Made by a program: the position numbers and the translations under genes. The notes below the pieces were generated by a model, which saw nothing but the letters and a program-made list of their open reading frames with translations, had not been told where the DNA came from and made no database searches. This document shows positions 24,279 to 44,588 of a DNA stretch of 64,000 bases, one piece after another. Each line of letters begins with the position of its first letter. Position 1 is the first letter of the stretch. The stretch is from Salvelinus alpinus (taxonomy: Eukaryota > Chordata > Actinopteri > Salmoniformes > Salmonidae). The stretch covers positions 67,406,394 to 67,470,393 of the forward strand of contig NC_092091.1 of the NCBI RefSeq assembly GCF_045679555.1. The letters run 5' to 3'.

Positions 24279-25191
24279 AAGCTTGATGCGGAGTTTCTTC
24301 TGGTCCAGAAACTTGTTCCCCTTGGCCATTTTCCATATGATGTCCCTGTAATGGCGCATAGTTAAGCGCAAGATGATATTGCGAGGGGGTCCATCTGATC
24401 TTCGTTTCCCAAGTCGATGTACCCCATCAATCACGTCTCTTAGCCTGTCTTTGATGCATGGTGCCACTTTTCCCAGGATATTAATGACTACGTCTCTAAT
24501 ATCCTCTCCCTCTACCTCTTTTACACCTTGGATTTTCAGATTCCATCTGCGAGAGTACGTTTGAAGTTCAGCTACATTCTCACACAGCTCATTATTTTTG
24601 GATTGCATTTTCTTCAGCTCATTCTCTAGGAACGTTATCTTATCCTTGTTCTCGCTCACAATTTTGTGTAGTTGATTGACAGTTTCTGACAAATGATCGA
24701 TCTTCTTTGATGTTTATTCTGTAGCCCGCTCTATGAGGGACACTTTGGAGAGCGTGGCGTCTTGTTTAGTAGACAGGGACTGGATTGCAGAGAAAAGTTC
24801 CGACATGGAAATGTTTTCTTTTACTTTTTTCACCGGTGGATTTTTATTTGGGGTCTGAGGTAAAGAGGTTGCAAGGATTTCATCCTGGTCAGTTTTGTTC
24901 TTTCTCTTGCTTGAGTTCGCGGCTTCTTGTGTATCCATGCTGCTCTGGTTCTCGTTGTGGCTAGCTAGCATGTCAGCCGTCTTCTGCGAGACTTGGATAT
25001 TTCGTCTACTTCTGTGTTCTTCCCATTCAACTTGACAAAAACTAACTCTAAACTTATCCCATGTCCATAAAAAAAGTTATAGTTAGGTTCTTTCAATATT
25101 AATAGCCAATATTTGACTGTTAACCACCTAACCCTCAATATTGCTTTGAAGAGCGCGAAAACACTCCCTCTCACAGCGAAGCCATCTTGGC
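24279..25191 (-). mobile_element. Second L1 copy, 5' end and ORF1 only
   Basis: Nearly identical to the copy at 18801-23840 from its 5' end (GCCAAGATGGC at about 25191) through ORF1 up to the gap. ORF1 has a stop near 24718 (TCT to TAT-type change, giving ...IERATE*). The rest of the element is missing at the N gap. Confidence 0.9.
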
Positions 25192-26176
25192 ATTTTTCCA
25201 CATGCTAACATTAACTTTGGTATTATTGTATGTAGCTACGTTTACTAGCTTGCTACCCAGCCCATAGAGCATTGCATGTTTTGTAGTTGACTTGAGCTGC
25301 AACAGATTTCCACATGTTGCTACCAACCCTGTAACGACAAAATACTTGTTCACAAAAAAAACATTCTAACAAGTGTTATTTAGCACTGTAAATGAAAGGT
25401 ATTGTGGTTTTGGGTAGATTTTTCCTTTAAAGCTGTATGGCAACGTAAGAATTGCTTTGATAAATGCTATAAACTTGATTCTTGGTCTGGAGGACATATT
25501 AAATTGTGGAATAACAATTGTCATTAACTATAACACATTGACAAGAACTGTATAGAGACACTTTTAATTGTTGAACCGCAGAATGAAGGTACATTGCCTT
25601 TAATTCCAGTAAATAGATTATGTATTACTTCAGATGTCCATTTTCTGATGGAGAACCAACGAACCGCAGTAGTCTGCTGCCCTATTGTGGACAAAACACA
25701 CAATTTCACTTTCAAAAAACACCATACTCTGGAAATGGTGTTTATTCATAATATACTATTTTAAAATTACATGAATTGGATGACTCTTTGATAAAACACT
25801 CCTTTGGCTCACAAAGGTAGGTGTGTGTGGGCAAGTTCGTTTTGCATAGCCCTGTGCACACGGGTGGTTGAAGATTTCACTTTAGGACCAATTGTCTAAT
25901 ATGTAAACCCCAGGGCACCAGGCAATGCTAAACAAACTCGCCCTGTGTGTGCGCGTACGTATGACTCTGGTGGTCCACCCAGGTTGGGTCTCTAAGCCAT
26001 CGGCCCATGGGGAGCCAGTAGGGTAGGGCTACGTTCCAAATACCCACGCTAACATCACTTAGAACGGAGCAATGTAGCATGGAATGCTAGTGTGGGTATT
26101 GGAACAGCCATACAGGTGTCAGGGCTTGAGGAGGATGGATATGGAGGTCTCTCTGATGGAGGGAGTGTTTGGTCCT
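25192..26176. other. abce1 3' UTR and downstream DNA
   Basis: Downstream of the abce1 stop on the minus strand. The nearest clear AATAAA on that strand is at 25741-25746, so the 3' UTR may be about 430 bases. Nothing else is recognised up to the L1 5' end. Confidence 0.4.
25741..25746 (-). terminator. Candidate abce1 polyadenylation signal
   Basis: The minus strand reads AATAAA, 431 bases beyond the abce1 stop codon. No transcript evidence is available. Confidence 0.35.
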
Positions 26177-33913
<7,737 letters not shown>

Positions 33914-34077
33914 TCTGCCTGCCTCTTGTCAATTCTTGGCGGAGCAGAATCCCTCCCCAGAGTACTGCATACAGAGATATGAGAGTTTAGATCAGACAAG
34001 GGTTAGGCCTGTAGCGTCTGCAGAGAGAGTGAGTCAGATTGATAACAGTTTGGATGAATGAATACAGAAATGGCCTG

Positions 34078-34225
34078 TAAATTACTATTTATTATGGATT
34101 TCCATTAGCTGCTGCCAAGGCAGTAGCTACTCTTCCTGGGGTCCAGCGAAATTAAAGCAGTTATACAATTTTAAAAACATTACAATACATTCACAACACA
34201 TTAAGTGTGTGCCCCAAATCTAGGG
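34078..34225 (-). mobile_element. L2-like LINE 3' end fragment in abce1 intron 1
   Basis: Contains AGCTGCTGCCAAGGCAGTAG and CTTCCTGGGGTCCAGC, then AAATTAAAGCAG. This matches the 3' UTR of the LINE copies at 54945-58985 (same strand) and 37417-45073 (opposite strand). Only the terminal part, about 150 bp, is present. Confidence 0.75.
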
Positions 34226-34816
34226 GAGGCTAGAGAGAAGAATGTATCTAGCTATTTCTATCTCGTATCCATCTCCCACTTCGAGTCAAGAAAGCAAAAT
34301 GGATAACGTTATAACTTAGTAGGTACAACTCGATAACGAGTAACACTGAAATATGTAACAATGATAACTATCAGCAAAGAGACGGAGACTAGCTGGGCAG
34401 TGTTGATGCCACTGACAGTTTAGATAGCTACATTAGCAAGTTTGCCAACTAACACGTAGTTTACCCTAGCTAGCTACGTTACCCTAACAGTCACTTCATC
34501 CAAATCAGCTGGAAGGCGACACTGTTGGCTATACAAACTAGTTAGCCAGCTTACTAGTATCAGTGACCTATAATTAAACACGTGGTAATTTAATTGGCAG
34601 TTATAAACTATCAAATGAACGAACAGCTGTCATGTGAAATTAACAGAGGCGGCTATGATACACTAGCTAGCAAGCTACCGTTAGCTAGCTAATTGGCTAA
34701 CGAACAGTGCTGACGTTGGTGCTAGCTCTGTTAGCTAGCCAGCTGGACAAGCAGCCCATTAAAATGTTATTTGACAAGTTTGTTATTACTATCATTTATT
34801 TATCAATCGAACTCAC

Positions 34817-34995
34817 CCAGAAACACTCTTCGGGTGTTTCTGTCCTCCAGGTATGATACTTTTGGTTTTAAAGTGTCGTTTTACTACGGCGTTTCAAACA
34901 ACGTGTTCTCTACGGGGACAGAACGCCGGGAGAAAAATGGCGCTCCCATGCGTAAAGTTTAGCGACGTCCTGCCATGCGTCGCTGTGACGTAGGT
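34817..34995 (-). promoter_or_regulatory. abce1: abce1 non-coding first exon and promoter
   Basis: On the minus strand the sequence GTGTTTCTGG is followed by GTGAGT at 34816-34811, a strong donor for an untranslated first exon. Upstream lies a GC-rich patch with GAGCGCCATTTTTC (YY1-like) and CTACGTCACAG at 34983-34993 (CRE/ATF-like), with no obvious TATA box. The start codon is in exon 2 at 33913, whose acceptor is probably near 33965. Transcription start is inferred, not seen. Confidence 0.6.
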
Positions 34996-35484
34996 ATCTA
35001 CGAGAATAAAAAGTGGGAGTAGGTTATTTGAGGTGATGGCAAAGCAGAACATCTGTTAGACATTCCTAAAAAGAAATTGAAGTGTATGATCAGAAATGTT
35101 TAATTGAATTTGTGAGGCCTTCAATGTAAACTCAAGCTGATGTATAATTTTACCTTTGTAAGATACAATGGCTTAATTTCCTGCATGGCCTTAATAAAAA
35201 AAAGTGTGTCAATGGGTTCACCATGCCATCAAATGAATAAAAGGGAAATATGTTACTTATCGAAAACAAGTTATTTTAACTACATAGGCCCATTGATGCT
35301 AAGATGTTTAGAAATATGAATCATAATGTATTTATCATATAGGAACATTTATTTTGAAGGCATCTCTGGCTGCAGTGCAACTGGTGTCTTCAATGTTGTG
35401 GCACATACTGTATCAAAATGCAGAATGAGACAAAGTGAGTATTCTTAAACCATCATAGGCCTACTCAAATCAGACCAAATTTAA
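34996..35484. other. Upstream flank of abce1, no gene seen
   Basis: No divergent gene could be recognised beside the abce1 promoter. Confidence 0.4.
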
Positions 35485-35663
35485 TTTAATTGGTCACATA
35501 CATATATTTAGCAGATGTTATTGCGAGTGTAGCGAAACGTTTGTGTTCTTAGCTCCAACAGTGCAGAATATCTAAAAATACACAACAATACAAATCTAAA
35601 ACTAAATGAATGGAATTAAGAAATATAGAAATATTCGGGTGAGCATTGTCAGAGTCCGGAATA

Positions 35664-36901
35664 TATGACCAAAAGTATGTGGACACCTGCTAGTCGAACA
35701 TCTCATTCCAAAATCATGGATTGAGATGGTCCCCCTTTGCTGCTATAACAGCCTTCACTCTTCTGGGAAGGAACGTGGATACCAAGTCAGTTGTACAACT
35801 GAATGCCTTCAACTGAAATGTGTCTTCTGCATTTAACCCAACCCCTCTGAATCAGAGAGGTGCGGGGGGCTGCCTTAATCGACATCCACGTCTTCAGCAC
35901 CCGGGGAACAGGGGCAGAACAACAGATTTTTTACCTTGTCAGCTCGGGGATTCAATTCAGCAACCTTTCGGTTACTGGCCCAATGCTCTAACCACTAGGC
36001 TACCTGCTGCTAGATGTTGACAAACCATTTCTGTATGAACCTTGCTTCGTGCACAGGGGCATTGTCATGCTGAAACAGGAAAGGGCCTTCTTCAAACTGT
36101 TGCCACAAAGTTGGAAGCACAGCATGGTCTAGAATGTCATTGTATGCTGTAGCATTAAGATTTCCCTTCACTGGATCTAAGGGGCCTAGCCCTTAACATG
36201 AAAAACAGCCCCAGAACATTATTCCTCCTTCACTAAACTTTATAGTTGGCACGATGCATTGGGGCAGGTAGCGTTCTCCTGGCATCCGCCAAATACAGAT
36301 TTGTCCGTCGGACTGCCAGATGTTGAAGCGTATATTTTTATAACTCTAGAGAACGTGTTTCCACTTCTCCAGAGTCCAATGGCGGCGAACTTTACACCAC
36401 TCCAGCTTGGCATTGGGCATGGTGATCTTAGGCTTGTGTGCGCGGCTGCTCGGCCATGGAAATCCATTTCATGAAGCTCCAGATGAACAGTTCTTGTGCT
36501 GATGTTGCTTCCAGAGGCAGTTTGGAACTCAGTAGTGAGTGTTGCAACAGAGGACAGATCATATTTACGCGCTACGCACTTCAGCACTCGGCGGTCCCGT
36601 TCTGTGAGCTTGTGTGGGCTACCACTCCTAGACGTTTCCACTTCACAATAACAGCACTTAGAGTTGACCAGGGCAGCTAAAGCAGGGCAGAAATTTGACT
36701 AACTGACTTGTTGAAAAGGTGGCATCCTATGATGGTAAAAGTCACTGAGCTCTTCAGTAAGGCCATTTTACTGCCAATTTGTGTCTATGGAGATTGCATG
36801 GCTGTGTGCTTGATTTTATGCACCTGTCAGCAACAGGTTTGGCTGAAATAGCCGAATCCACTAATTTGAAGGGGTGTCCACATACTTTTGTATATAAAGT
36901 G
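35664..36901 (-). mobile_element. Tc1-like transposon carrying a SINE
   Basis: Ends ATGACCAAAAGTATGTGGAC and (right, inverted) GGTGTCCACATACTTTTGTA with a TA at 36902-36903. The minus-strand transposase fragment at 36641-36240 reads KCVARKYDLSSVATLTTEFQ and contains frameshifts. It belongs to the same subfamily as 10395-11290. The C-terminal third is interrupted by a SINE at about 35785-36003. Non-autonomous. Confidence 0.85.
35785..36003 (-). mobile_element. tRNA-derived SINE (SlmI/HpaI type)
   Basis: On the minus strand: a pol III A box GTAGCCTAGTGGTTAGAG, a B-box-like GGTTGCTGAATTGAATCC, then GAGCTGACAAGG and CATTCAGTTGTACAACTGAC at the 3' end. This tRNA-like head with a salmonid tail is characteristic. 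The exact subfamily is uncertain. It sits inside the Tc1 element. Confidence 0.75.
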
Positions 36902-37419
36902 TACATGGGATGTATAGACATTTTAGACAGTATGTGGATAGAATATTTAGTAAATCTGAAGAATACTATATGTAAAGCAATAGTTAAATAGGATGGCCTT
37001 GACTAGAATACAGTATATACGTATGAAATGGGTAAAACAGTATGTAAACATTATTAAAGTGACCAGTGTTCCATGTCTATGTACATAGAGCAGCAGCCTC
37101 TAAGGTGCAGGATTGAGTTACTGGGTGGTAGCCGGCTAGTGACAGTGACTAAGTTCAGGGAAGGGTACTGGGGGGAGGCCGGCTAGTGATGGCTATTTAA
37201 CAGTCTAATGGCCTTGAGATAAAATATGTTTTTCAGTCTCTTCGTCCCAGTTTTGATGCACCTGTACTAACCTCGCCTTCTGGATGATAGCGGGGTTAAC
37301 AGTCAATGGCTCGGGTGACTGAGGTCATTGATGATCTTCTTGGCCTTCCTGTGACACCGGGTCCTGGAGGGCAGGCAGTGTGCCTCCGGTGATGCATTGG
37401 GAAGACCGCACCAGCCTTA

Positions 37420-37936
37420 TTCAACTAATAAAAGACTGGACGACCTGACCAGAGAGGTCCAGGACCTGAAGAACAGCTTGCAGTTCTCCCAGCGTCAGCT
37501 CGATGAGTTGAAACAGGAGAACGGCAAGATGACAGCAATCTGTAAGTCATTGAGAGAGCACATCAGTTCTGTATGTGAATCCTTGAATCCATGAATACAT
37601 TGACGGATAAATCTCGAGGGACAATCAATGCGGAATAACATGGTTGTGGACGCAATTGCAGAATCTCCACATGAGACCTGGACGGAGTCCGAGGACAAAG
37701 TGAGGGAAATGATCTCTGAGAAACTGAAGATGGACCACAGGAAGATTGAGGGGGAGCGCGCCCACAGGACTGGAAAACCCACCACCAGCCCAGGTGACAG
37801 GCCCAGGCCAATAGTGGTCAAGTTCCTGAGGTTCAAGGACAAGGTAGCTGTTCTGGAAAGTGCCAAGAATTTGAGAGGAACATACATCTTCCTCAACGAG
37901 GACTATCCTGAAGCTGTGCGCCAGAAGAGGAAATAA
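37420..37936 (+). pseudogene. LINE ORF1, frameshifted
   Basis: The first part (to about 37592) is a coiled coil: LTREVQDLKNSLQFSQRQL. After a stop, the frame at 37628-37936 gives an RRM-like ORF1 domain (RPRPIVVKFLRFKDKVAVLE, then RGTYIFLNEDYPEAVRQKRK). The continuation AYILYDRLIVHPPS is readable to about 38030. Such ORF1 proteins bind the LINE RNA; this one is broken. Confidence 0.75.
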
Positions 37937-38066
37937 CTTTTCCCAGCCATGAAAGCTGTCAGAGCACGTGGGGACATTGCTTACATCCTCTATGACAGGC
38001 TCATTGTCCACCCTCCCTCCCAGAAGACTGGAAGGGATGAGAGAGCCACGCCTATGGGTTCGTAGT

Positions 38067-39065
<999 letters not shown>

Positions 39066-39129
39066 TATATTCTTTCCTTTTGCTTTGTTTGCTGTTTTCC
39101 ATATTATGTTTATCTCTAATAAGCTACAC

Positions 39130-40146
39130 AGGAAAGGGCTGAAAATAGCCCATATTAATATATGTAGCCTTAGAAATAAGGTTAATGAAATCAATAACTT
39201 GCTAACATCAGATAACATTATTATATTAGCCATTTCTGAGACTCACTTAGATAATTAATTTGATGATACAGCAGTTGCAATACAAGGATATAACATCTAT
39301 AGAAGAGACAGGAATGCTTATGGGGGAGTTGTAGCTATATATATTCAGAGCCATATCCCTGTAATGCTGTGGTTGTTGTGGTTGTTGTGGTTGCAGGTTC
39401 ACATGGCACATATAAAGCCTTTTCTTTTGGGGTTTTGCTTTAGGCCACCAAGTGCTAACAGTAACTAAATAATATGTGTGAAATGCTTGATAGTGTATGT
39501 GATGTAAACAGAGAGGTCTACTTTCTCAGGGACCTGAATATTGACAGGTTTTCATCAAGCTTTCCGCTCAAGAGGAAGCTTTTCACTGTTACCAGTGCCT
39601 GTAATCTGGTTCAGGTTATTAATCAACCTACCAGGGTGTTTACAAACACTACAGGAACAAGATCATGTATCACAGTTTTACTAATACTGTAGAACTTTGT
39701 TGTAAAGCTGTATCCGTACCCATTGGATGCAGTGATCGCAATATAGTGACTATATCCAGGAAAGCCAAAGTTCCGAAAGCTGGGCCTAAAATAGTTTAAA
39801 GAGATCATACAAAAGATTTTGCTGTGACTCTTATGTGGATGATGTAAAAAATATTTGTTGGTCTGATGTGATTAATAAGGAGCATCCAGATGCTGATGAA
39901 TTTATGACATTTCTTCTTCCAATTATGGATAAACATGCACCTGTTAAGAAACTGACTGTTAGAACTGTTAAGGCTCCATGGATTGATGAGGAATTAAAAA
40001 ACTGTATGGTTGAAAGAGATGGAGCAAAAGGAGTGGCTAATAAGTCTGGCTGCACATCTGACTGGCTGACTTACTGAAAATTGAGAAATGATGTCACTAA
40101 ACTCAACAAAAAGAAGAAGAAACTGTATTATGAAGCCAAGCTTAAT
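39130..40146 (+). pseudogene. LINE endonuclease (APE type), broken
   Basis: Recognisable pieces are GLKIAHINICSLRNKVNEIN, then IILAISETHLD, VYFLRDLNIDRFSSSF (the GDLN box as RDLN) and a linker VKAPWIDEELKNCM. Stops and frame changes are frequent. Inserted DNA begins right after ...YYEAKLND at 40147. Confidence 0.8.
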
Positions 40147-41610
40147 GATCAAATCAAATCAAACTTTATTTGTCACATGCAACGAATACAACAAGTGTAG
40201 ACTTTAACGTGAAATGCTTACTTACAAGCCCTTAACCAATAGTGCAGCTCAAGAAGAGTTAAGAAAATATTTACCAAATAAACTAAAGTAAAAAATTATA
40301 AAAAGTAACACAATAAAATAACAATAACAAGGCTATATACAGGGGGTACCGGTACCGAGTCAATGTGTGAGGGTAAAGGTTAGTCGAGGTAATTTGTACA
40401 TGTCGGTAGGGGTGAAGTGACTATGCATAGATAATAAACAGTGAGTAGCAGCAGTGTACAAAACAAATATATGGGGGGGGGGGGGCGGTCAATGTAAATA
40501 GTCCGGTGGCCATTTGATTAATTGTTCAGCAGTCTTATGGTTTGGGGGTAGAAGCTGTTAATGAGCCTTTTGGTCCTAGAATTGGCGCTCCGGTACCGCT
40601 TGCCATGCGGTAGCAGAGAAAACAGTCTATGACTTGGGTGACTGGAGTCTCTGACAATTTTTGGGGCTTTCCTCTGACACAGCCTAGTATATAGGTCCTG
40701 GATGGCACGAAGCTTGGCCCCAGTAGCCCCAAGCTTGGCAAAACAGTCCTGTAGCCTAGCATCCGCGTCATCTGTCCACATCCGTATTGAGCGAGTCACT
40801 TGTACTTCCTGCTTTAGTTTTTGCTTGTTAGCAGGAATCAGGATAAGATTTGCCAATTGGAGGGTGGGGGAGAGCTTTGTATGCATCTCTGGGTGTGGAA
40901 TGAAGGTGGTCTAGAGTTTTTTCCCTCTGGTTACACATGTGACATGCTGGTAGAAATTAGGTAAAACTGATTTAAGTTTGCCTGCATTATAGTCCCCGGC
41001 CACTAGGAGCGCCGCTTCTGGATGAGCATTTTCTTGTTTGCTTATGGCCTTATAGAGTTGGTTGAGTGCAGTCTTAGTGCCAGCATTGGTCTGTGGTGAA
41101 AAATAGACGGCTACGAATAATATAGATGAGAACTCTCTTAGTAGATAGTGTGGTCTACAGCTTATCATAAGGTACTCTACCTCAGGCGAGCAATACCTCG
41201 ACACTTCTTTAATATTAGACATCGCGCACCAGCTGTTATTGGCAAATAGACACACACCCCAGCCCCCCGTCTTACCAGACGTAGCTTCTCTTTTCTGCCT
41301 GTGAATGGAAAATCCCGCCAGCTCTATATTATCCGTGTCGTCGTTCAGCCACGACTCGGTGAAACATAAGATATTACAGTTTTTAATGTCCCGTTGGTTG
41401 GATAATCTTGATCGTAGAGCACCGATTTTATTTTCCAATGATTGCACGTTGACCAATAAAACGTATGGCATTGGGAGTTTACCCGCTCGCCTACGAATTC
41501 TCAGAAGGCAGCCCAAACTCCGCCCCCCTTTTCTCCGTCTTTTCTTCACGCAAATGACGGGGATTTGGGCCTGTTCCCGGGAAAGCAGTATATCCCTTCC
41601 GTCGGACTTG
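40147..41610 (-). mobile_element. RT-less 'half-LINE': endonuclease joined to LINE C-terminus and 3' UTR
   Basis: The 3' end at 40147 is (TCAAA)n followed by CTTTATTTGTCACATGC. On the minus strand an endonuclease frame at 41549-40911 carries ILCFTESWLND and EAALLVAGDYNAGK. A frameshifted stretch then gives TLDHLHSTPRDAYKALPHPP, and after it (frame 40886-40518) VTRSIRMWTDDADARLQDCF. This passes directly into a LINE C-terminal tail, KRYRSANSRTKRLINSFYPQ. The whole reverse transcriptase that should lie between is missing. The same 3' tail occurs at 16137-16260. Confidence 0.75.
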
Positions 41611-41614
41611 TTAA

Positions 41615-43142
41615 CCTCTTGACGCTAGGGGTCAGATTTTTTATTTTTTTTAAATAACGTTCCCAAGGTAAACGGACTATTTCTCAGGTCCAGATCGTAG
41701 AATATGCATATAATTTACAGATTATGATAGAAAACACTCCAAAGTTTCCAAAACTGTCAAAATATTGTCTGGGGAGTATAACAAAACTGATTCTGCAGGT
41801 GAAAACCTGAGGAAATCTAACCCGGAAGTGATTTTTATTTTTAATCTGTGTTTCCTTGCTCGTCTTTCTTCTATTTAATATTTTTTTTTAATTATATATA
41901 TATTTTTTTGTATTTTTATTTTTTTTAATACATTTTACCCCCTTTTCTCCCCAATTTTCGTGGTATCCAATCACTAGTAATTACTATCTTGTCTCATCGC
42001 TACAACTCCCGTACGGGCTCGGGAGAGACGAAGGTCGAAAGCCATGCGTCCTCCGAAGCACAACTCAACCAAGCCGCACTGCTTCTTAACACAGCGCGCC
42101 TCCAACCAGCCAGCCGCACCAATGTGTCGGAGGAAACACCGTGCACCCGCCCCCCTTGGTTAGCGCGCACTGCGCCCGGCCCGCCACAGGAGTCGCTGGA
42201 GCGCGATGAGACAAGGATATCCCTACCGGCCAAACCCTCCCTAACCCAGACGACGCTAGGCCAATTGTGCGTCGCCCCACGTACCTCCCGGTCGCGGCCG
42301 GCTGCGACAGAGCCTGGGCGCGAACCCAGAGACTCTGGTGGCACAGCTAGCGCTGCGATGCAGTGCCCTAGACCACTGCGCCACCCGGGAGGCTTTCTTC
42401 CATTTAAAGGGGTATCAACCAGATTCATTTTCCAATGGCTTCCTCAGGCTGTGACCAAGCTTTAGACATAGTTTCAGGCTTTTATTTTGAAAAATGAGCG
42501 AGATTTTTCAAAACTAGTCAGGTGTCCTTTGATTAGTTCCTGCGCGCGAGAGGGGTAGCTCTCCATTTTCTTTCTCTCTTTTATTGAATAGGTTACGGTC
42601 CGGTTGAAATATTATCGATTATGTTTGTTAAAAACAACCTGAGGATTGATTATAAAAAACATTTGACATGTTTCTACGAACATTACGGATACTTTTTGGA
42701 ATTTTCGTCGAACGGAACGAGGCTTTGGTTTTCTGAACATAACGCGCAAACCAAATGGAGCTTTTTTGTTATAAAAGTAATATTTATTGAACAAAAATAA
42801 CATTTATTGTGTAACTGGGAGTCTCGTGAGTGCAAACATCCGAAGATTATCAAAGGTAAGCGATTAATTGTATTGCTTTTCTGGCTTTCGTGACCATGCT
42901 AATTTGGGGCTAGCTGTTCTAGCATTGATTGATACACTCACAAAAGCTTGGATTGCTTTCGCTGCAAAGCATATTTTCAAAATCTGACACGATAGGTGGA
43001 TTAACAACAAGCTAAGCTGTGTTTTGGTATATTTCACTTGTGATTGCATGATTATAAATATTTTTTGTAATATTTTGCGCCCTGCAATTCAGCGGTTGTT
43101 TAGGAAAATGATCCCGCTAAAGGGATCCGTAGCGCAGAGAAG
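41615..43142. mobile_element. piggyBac-like non-autonomous element with TTAA target sites
   Basis: TTAA lies on both outer edges (41611-41614 and 43143-43146). The ends CCTCTTGACGCTA and, inverted, CTTCTCTGCGCTA match at 10 of 13 positions. No transposase is visible. The interior holds a tRNA-derived SINE at 41879-42393; without it the element is about 1.0 kb. The exact TTAA duplication is the hallmark of piggyBac transposition; family assignment is inferred from this. Confidence 0.7.
41879..42393 (-). mobile_element. tRNA-derived SINE with target duplication
   Basis: The minus strand begins GCCTCCCGGGTGGCGCAGTG, with an A box (TGGCGCAGTGGTCTAGGG) and B box (GGGTTCGCGCCC) typical of a pol III tRNA-like promoter. 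It ends in a T-rich/A-rich tail at about 41880-41935. The flanking direct repeat CTTTCTTCYATTTAA (41864-41878 and 42393-42407) matches at 14 of 15 bases. The element lies inside the piggyBac-like element. Confidence 0.88.
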
Positions 43143-43616
43143 TTAAAGAAATAAATATATCAAGAATGATGGAAAAACTTGGGGGTACTTTAAATTAAAT
43201 TATGGGCAGAAAGACAAATTCAACTCCATCTTTCATCGAATCGAATTATTCATCACGAAACCATTTGATGTTGCCAATTACTTTAATCATTCCTTCATTG
43301 TCAAAGTGGGCAAACTTAGGCAGGAAATGCCAATAACGAACAGTATTCTTGCATAAAAAGTTAGTGTGGGAGAGGTGGTAAAATCAATAATGACAGACCT
43401 CCTGGCATTGACAATTTAGATGGAAAGCTACTGAGGATGGTAGCTGACTCTATAGCCACTCCTATCTGTCATATCTTTAATCTGAGCCTGGAAGAAAGTG
43501 TTTGTCCTCAGGCCTGGAGGGAAGCCAAAGCAATTCCGCTACCCAAGAGTAGTAAAGCGGCTTTTACTGGTTCTAACAGCAGACCAATCAGCTAGCTGCC
43601 AGCGCTTAGCGAACTG

Positions 43617-44588
43617 TTGGAAAAAATTGTGTTTGACCAAATACAATGCTATTTCTCTGTAAACAAATTAACAATAGACTTTCAGCATGCTTATAGAGAA
43701 GAGCACTCAACATGTACTGCACTGACACCAATGACTGTTGATTGGTTGAAAGAAATTGATAATAACAATATTATGGGAGCTGTACTGTTAAATTTCAGTG
43801 CAGCCTTTGATATTATTGACCATAACCTGTTGTTGAAAAAACAAATGTGTTATGGCTTTTTCCATATAGTGGATTCAGAGCTATCTATCGACTAGAACTC
43901 AAAGGGGTTTCTTTAATGGAAGCTTCTCTAACGTCAAACATGTAAAGTGTGGTGAAATAGCACTTCTATTTTTACCAATGACCTGCCACTGGCATTAAAC
44001 AAAGCCTGTGTGTCCATGTATGCTAATGATTCAACCATATACGCATCAGCAAACACAGCTAATGAAGTCACTGAAACCCTTAACAAACAGTTGCAGTCTG
44101 TTTTGGAATGGGTGGCCAGTAATAAACTGGTTCTGAACATCTCTAAAACTAAGAACATTGTATTTGGTACAAATCATTCCCTAAGTTCTACACCTCAGAT
44201 GAATCTGGTAATGAATGGTGTGGCTGTTGAACAAGTTGAGGAGACTAAATTACTTGGCGTTACCTTAGATTGTAAACTGTCATGGTCAAAACATATAGAT
44301 TCAATGGTTGTAAAGATGGGGAGAGATCTGTCCGTAATAAAGAGATGCTCTGCTTTTTTAACACCACACTCCAAAAAGCAAGTTCTGCAGGCTCTAGTTT
44401 TGTGTTATCTTGATTATTGTCCAGTCGTGTGGTCCAGTGCTGCAAGGAAAGACCGAGTTAAGCTGCAGCTGGCACAGAACAGAGCCGCACGTCTTGCTCT
44501 TCATTGTAATAAGAGAGCTGATATAAATACTATTCATACATATATTCATACTATCAATACATGGCAGTCACTCTTGGCTAAGAGTTGA
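43617..44588 (+). pseudogene. LINE reverse transcriptase, broken
   Basis: RT pieces are FDQIQCYFSVNKLTIDFQHA and LLNFSAAFDIIDHNLLLKK (43617-43895), then MYANDSTIYASANTANEVTE, LEWVASNKLVLNISKTKNIV and ETKLLGVTLDCKLSWSKHID (44010-44588). The order is that of L2/CR1-clade RTs. The catalytic YADD is YAND and a frame break lies near 43895-44010, so it is inactive. Confidence 0.85.

Larger units (their letters stand above)
35485..37416 (-). mobile_element. RSg-1/L2-like LINE, 3' part, left fragment
   Basis: The 3' tail starts near 35485 (TTTAATTTAATTGGTCACATAC) and the 3' UTR with GATGTTATTGCGAGTGTAGCG follows. The copy is split by a Tc1 element at 35664-36901 and resumes at 36904 towards 37416. 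The sequence at 37416 (GGGAAGACCGCACCAGCC) continues at 45074 (TGGAGAGCCCTGAGGTTGCG), so one LINE copy was split by a 7.7-kb insertion. Names are from memory of salmonid LINE sequences. Confidence 0.75.

Noticed and set aside
34996..35484. Divergent gene (for example ANAPC10) sharing the abce1 promoter, as I recall in mammals
   Set aside because: No exon resembling it could be found in this flank.
42330..42393. tRNA gene suggested by A and B boxes
   Set aside because: The boxes belong to the SINE head; there is no foldable mature tRNA with an acceptor stem, and the sequence continues into the SINE body.
41989..42465. 158- and 142-codon frames on both strands
   Set aside because: Both fall within the tRNA-derived SINE, which is G/C-rich and open by chance.
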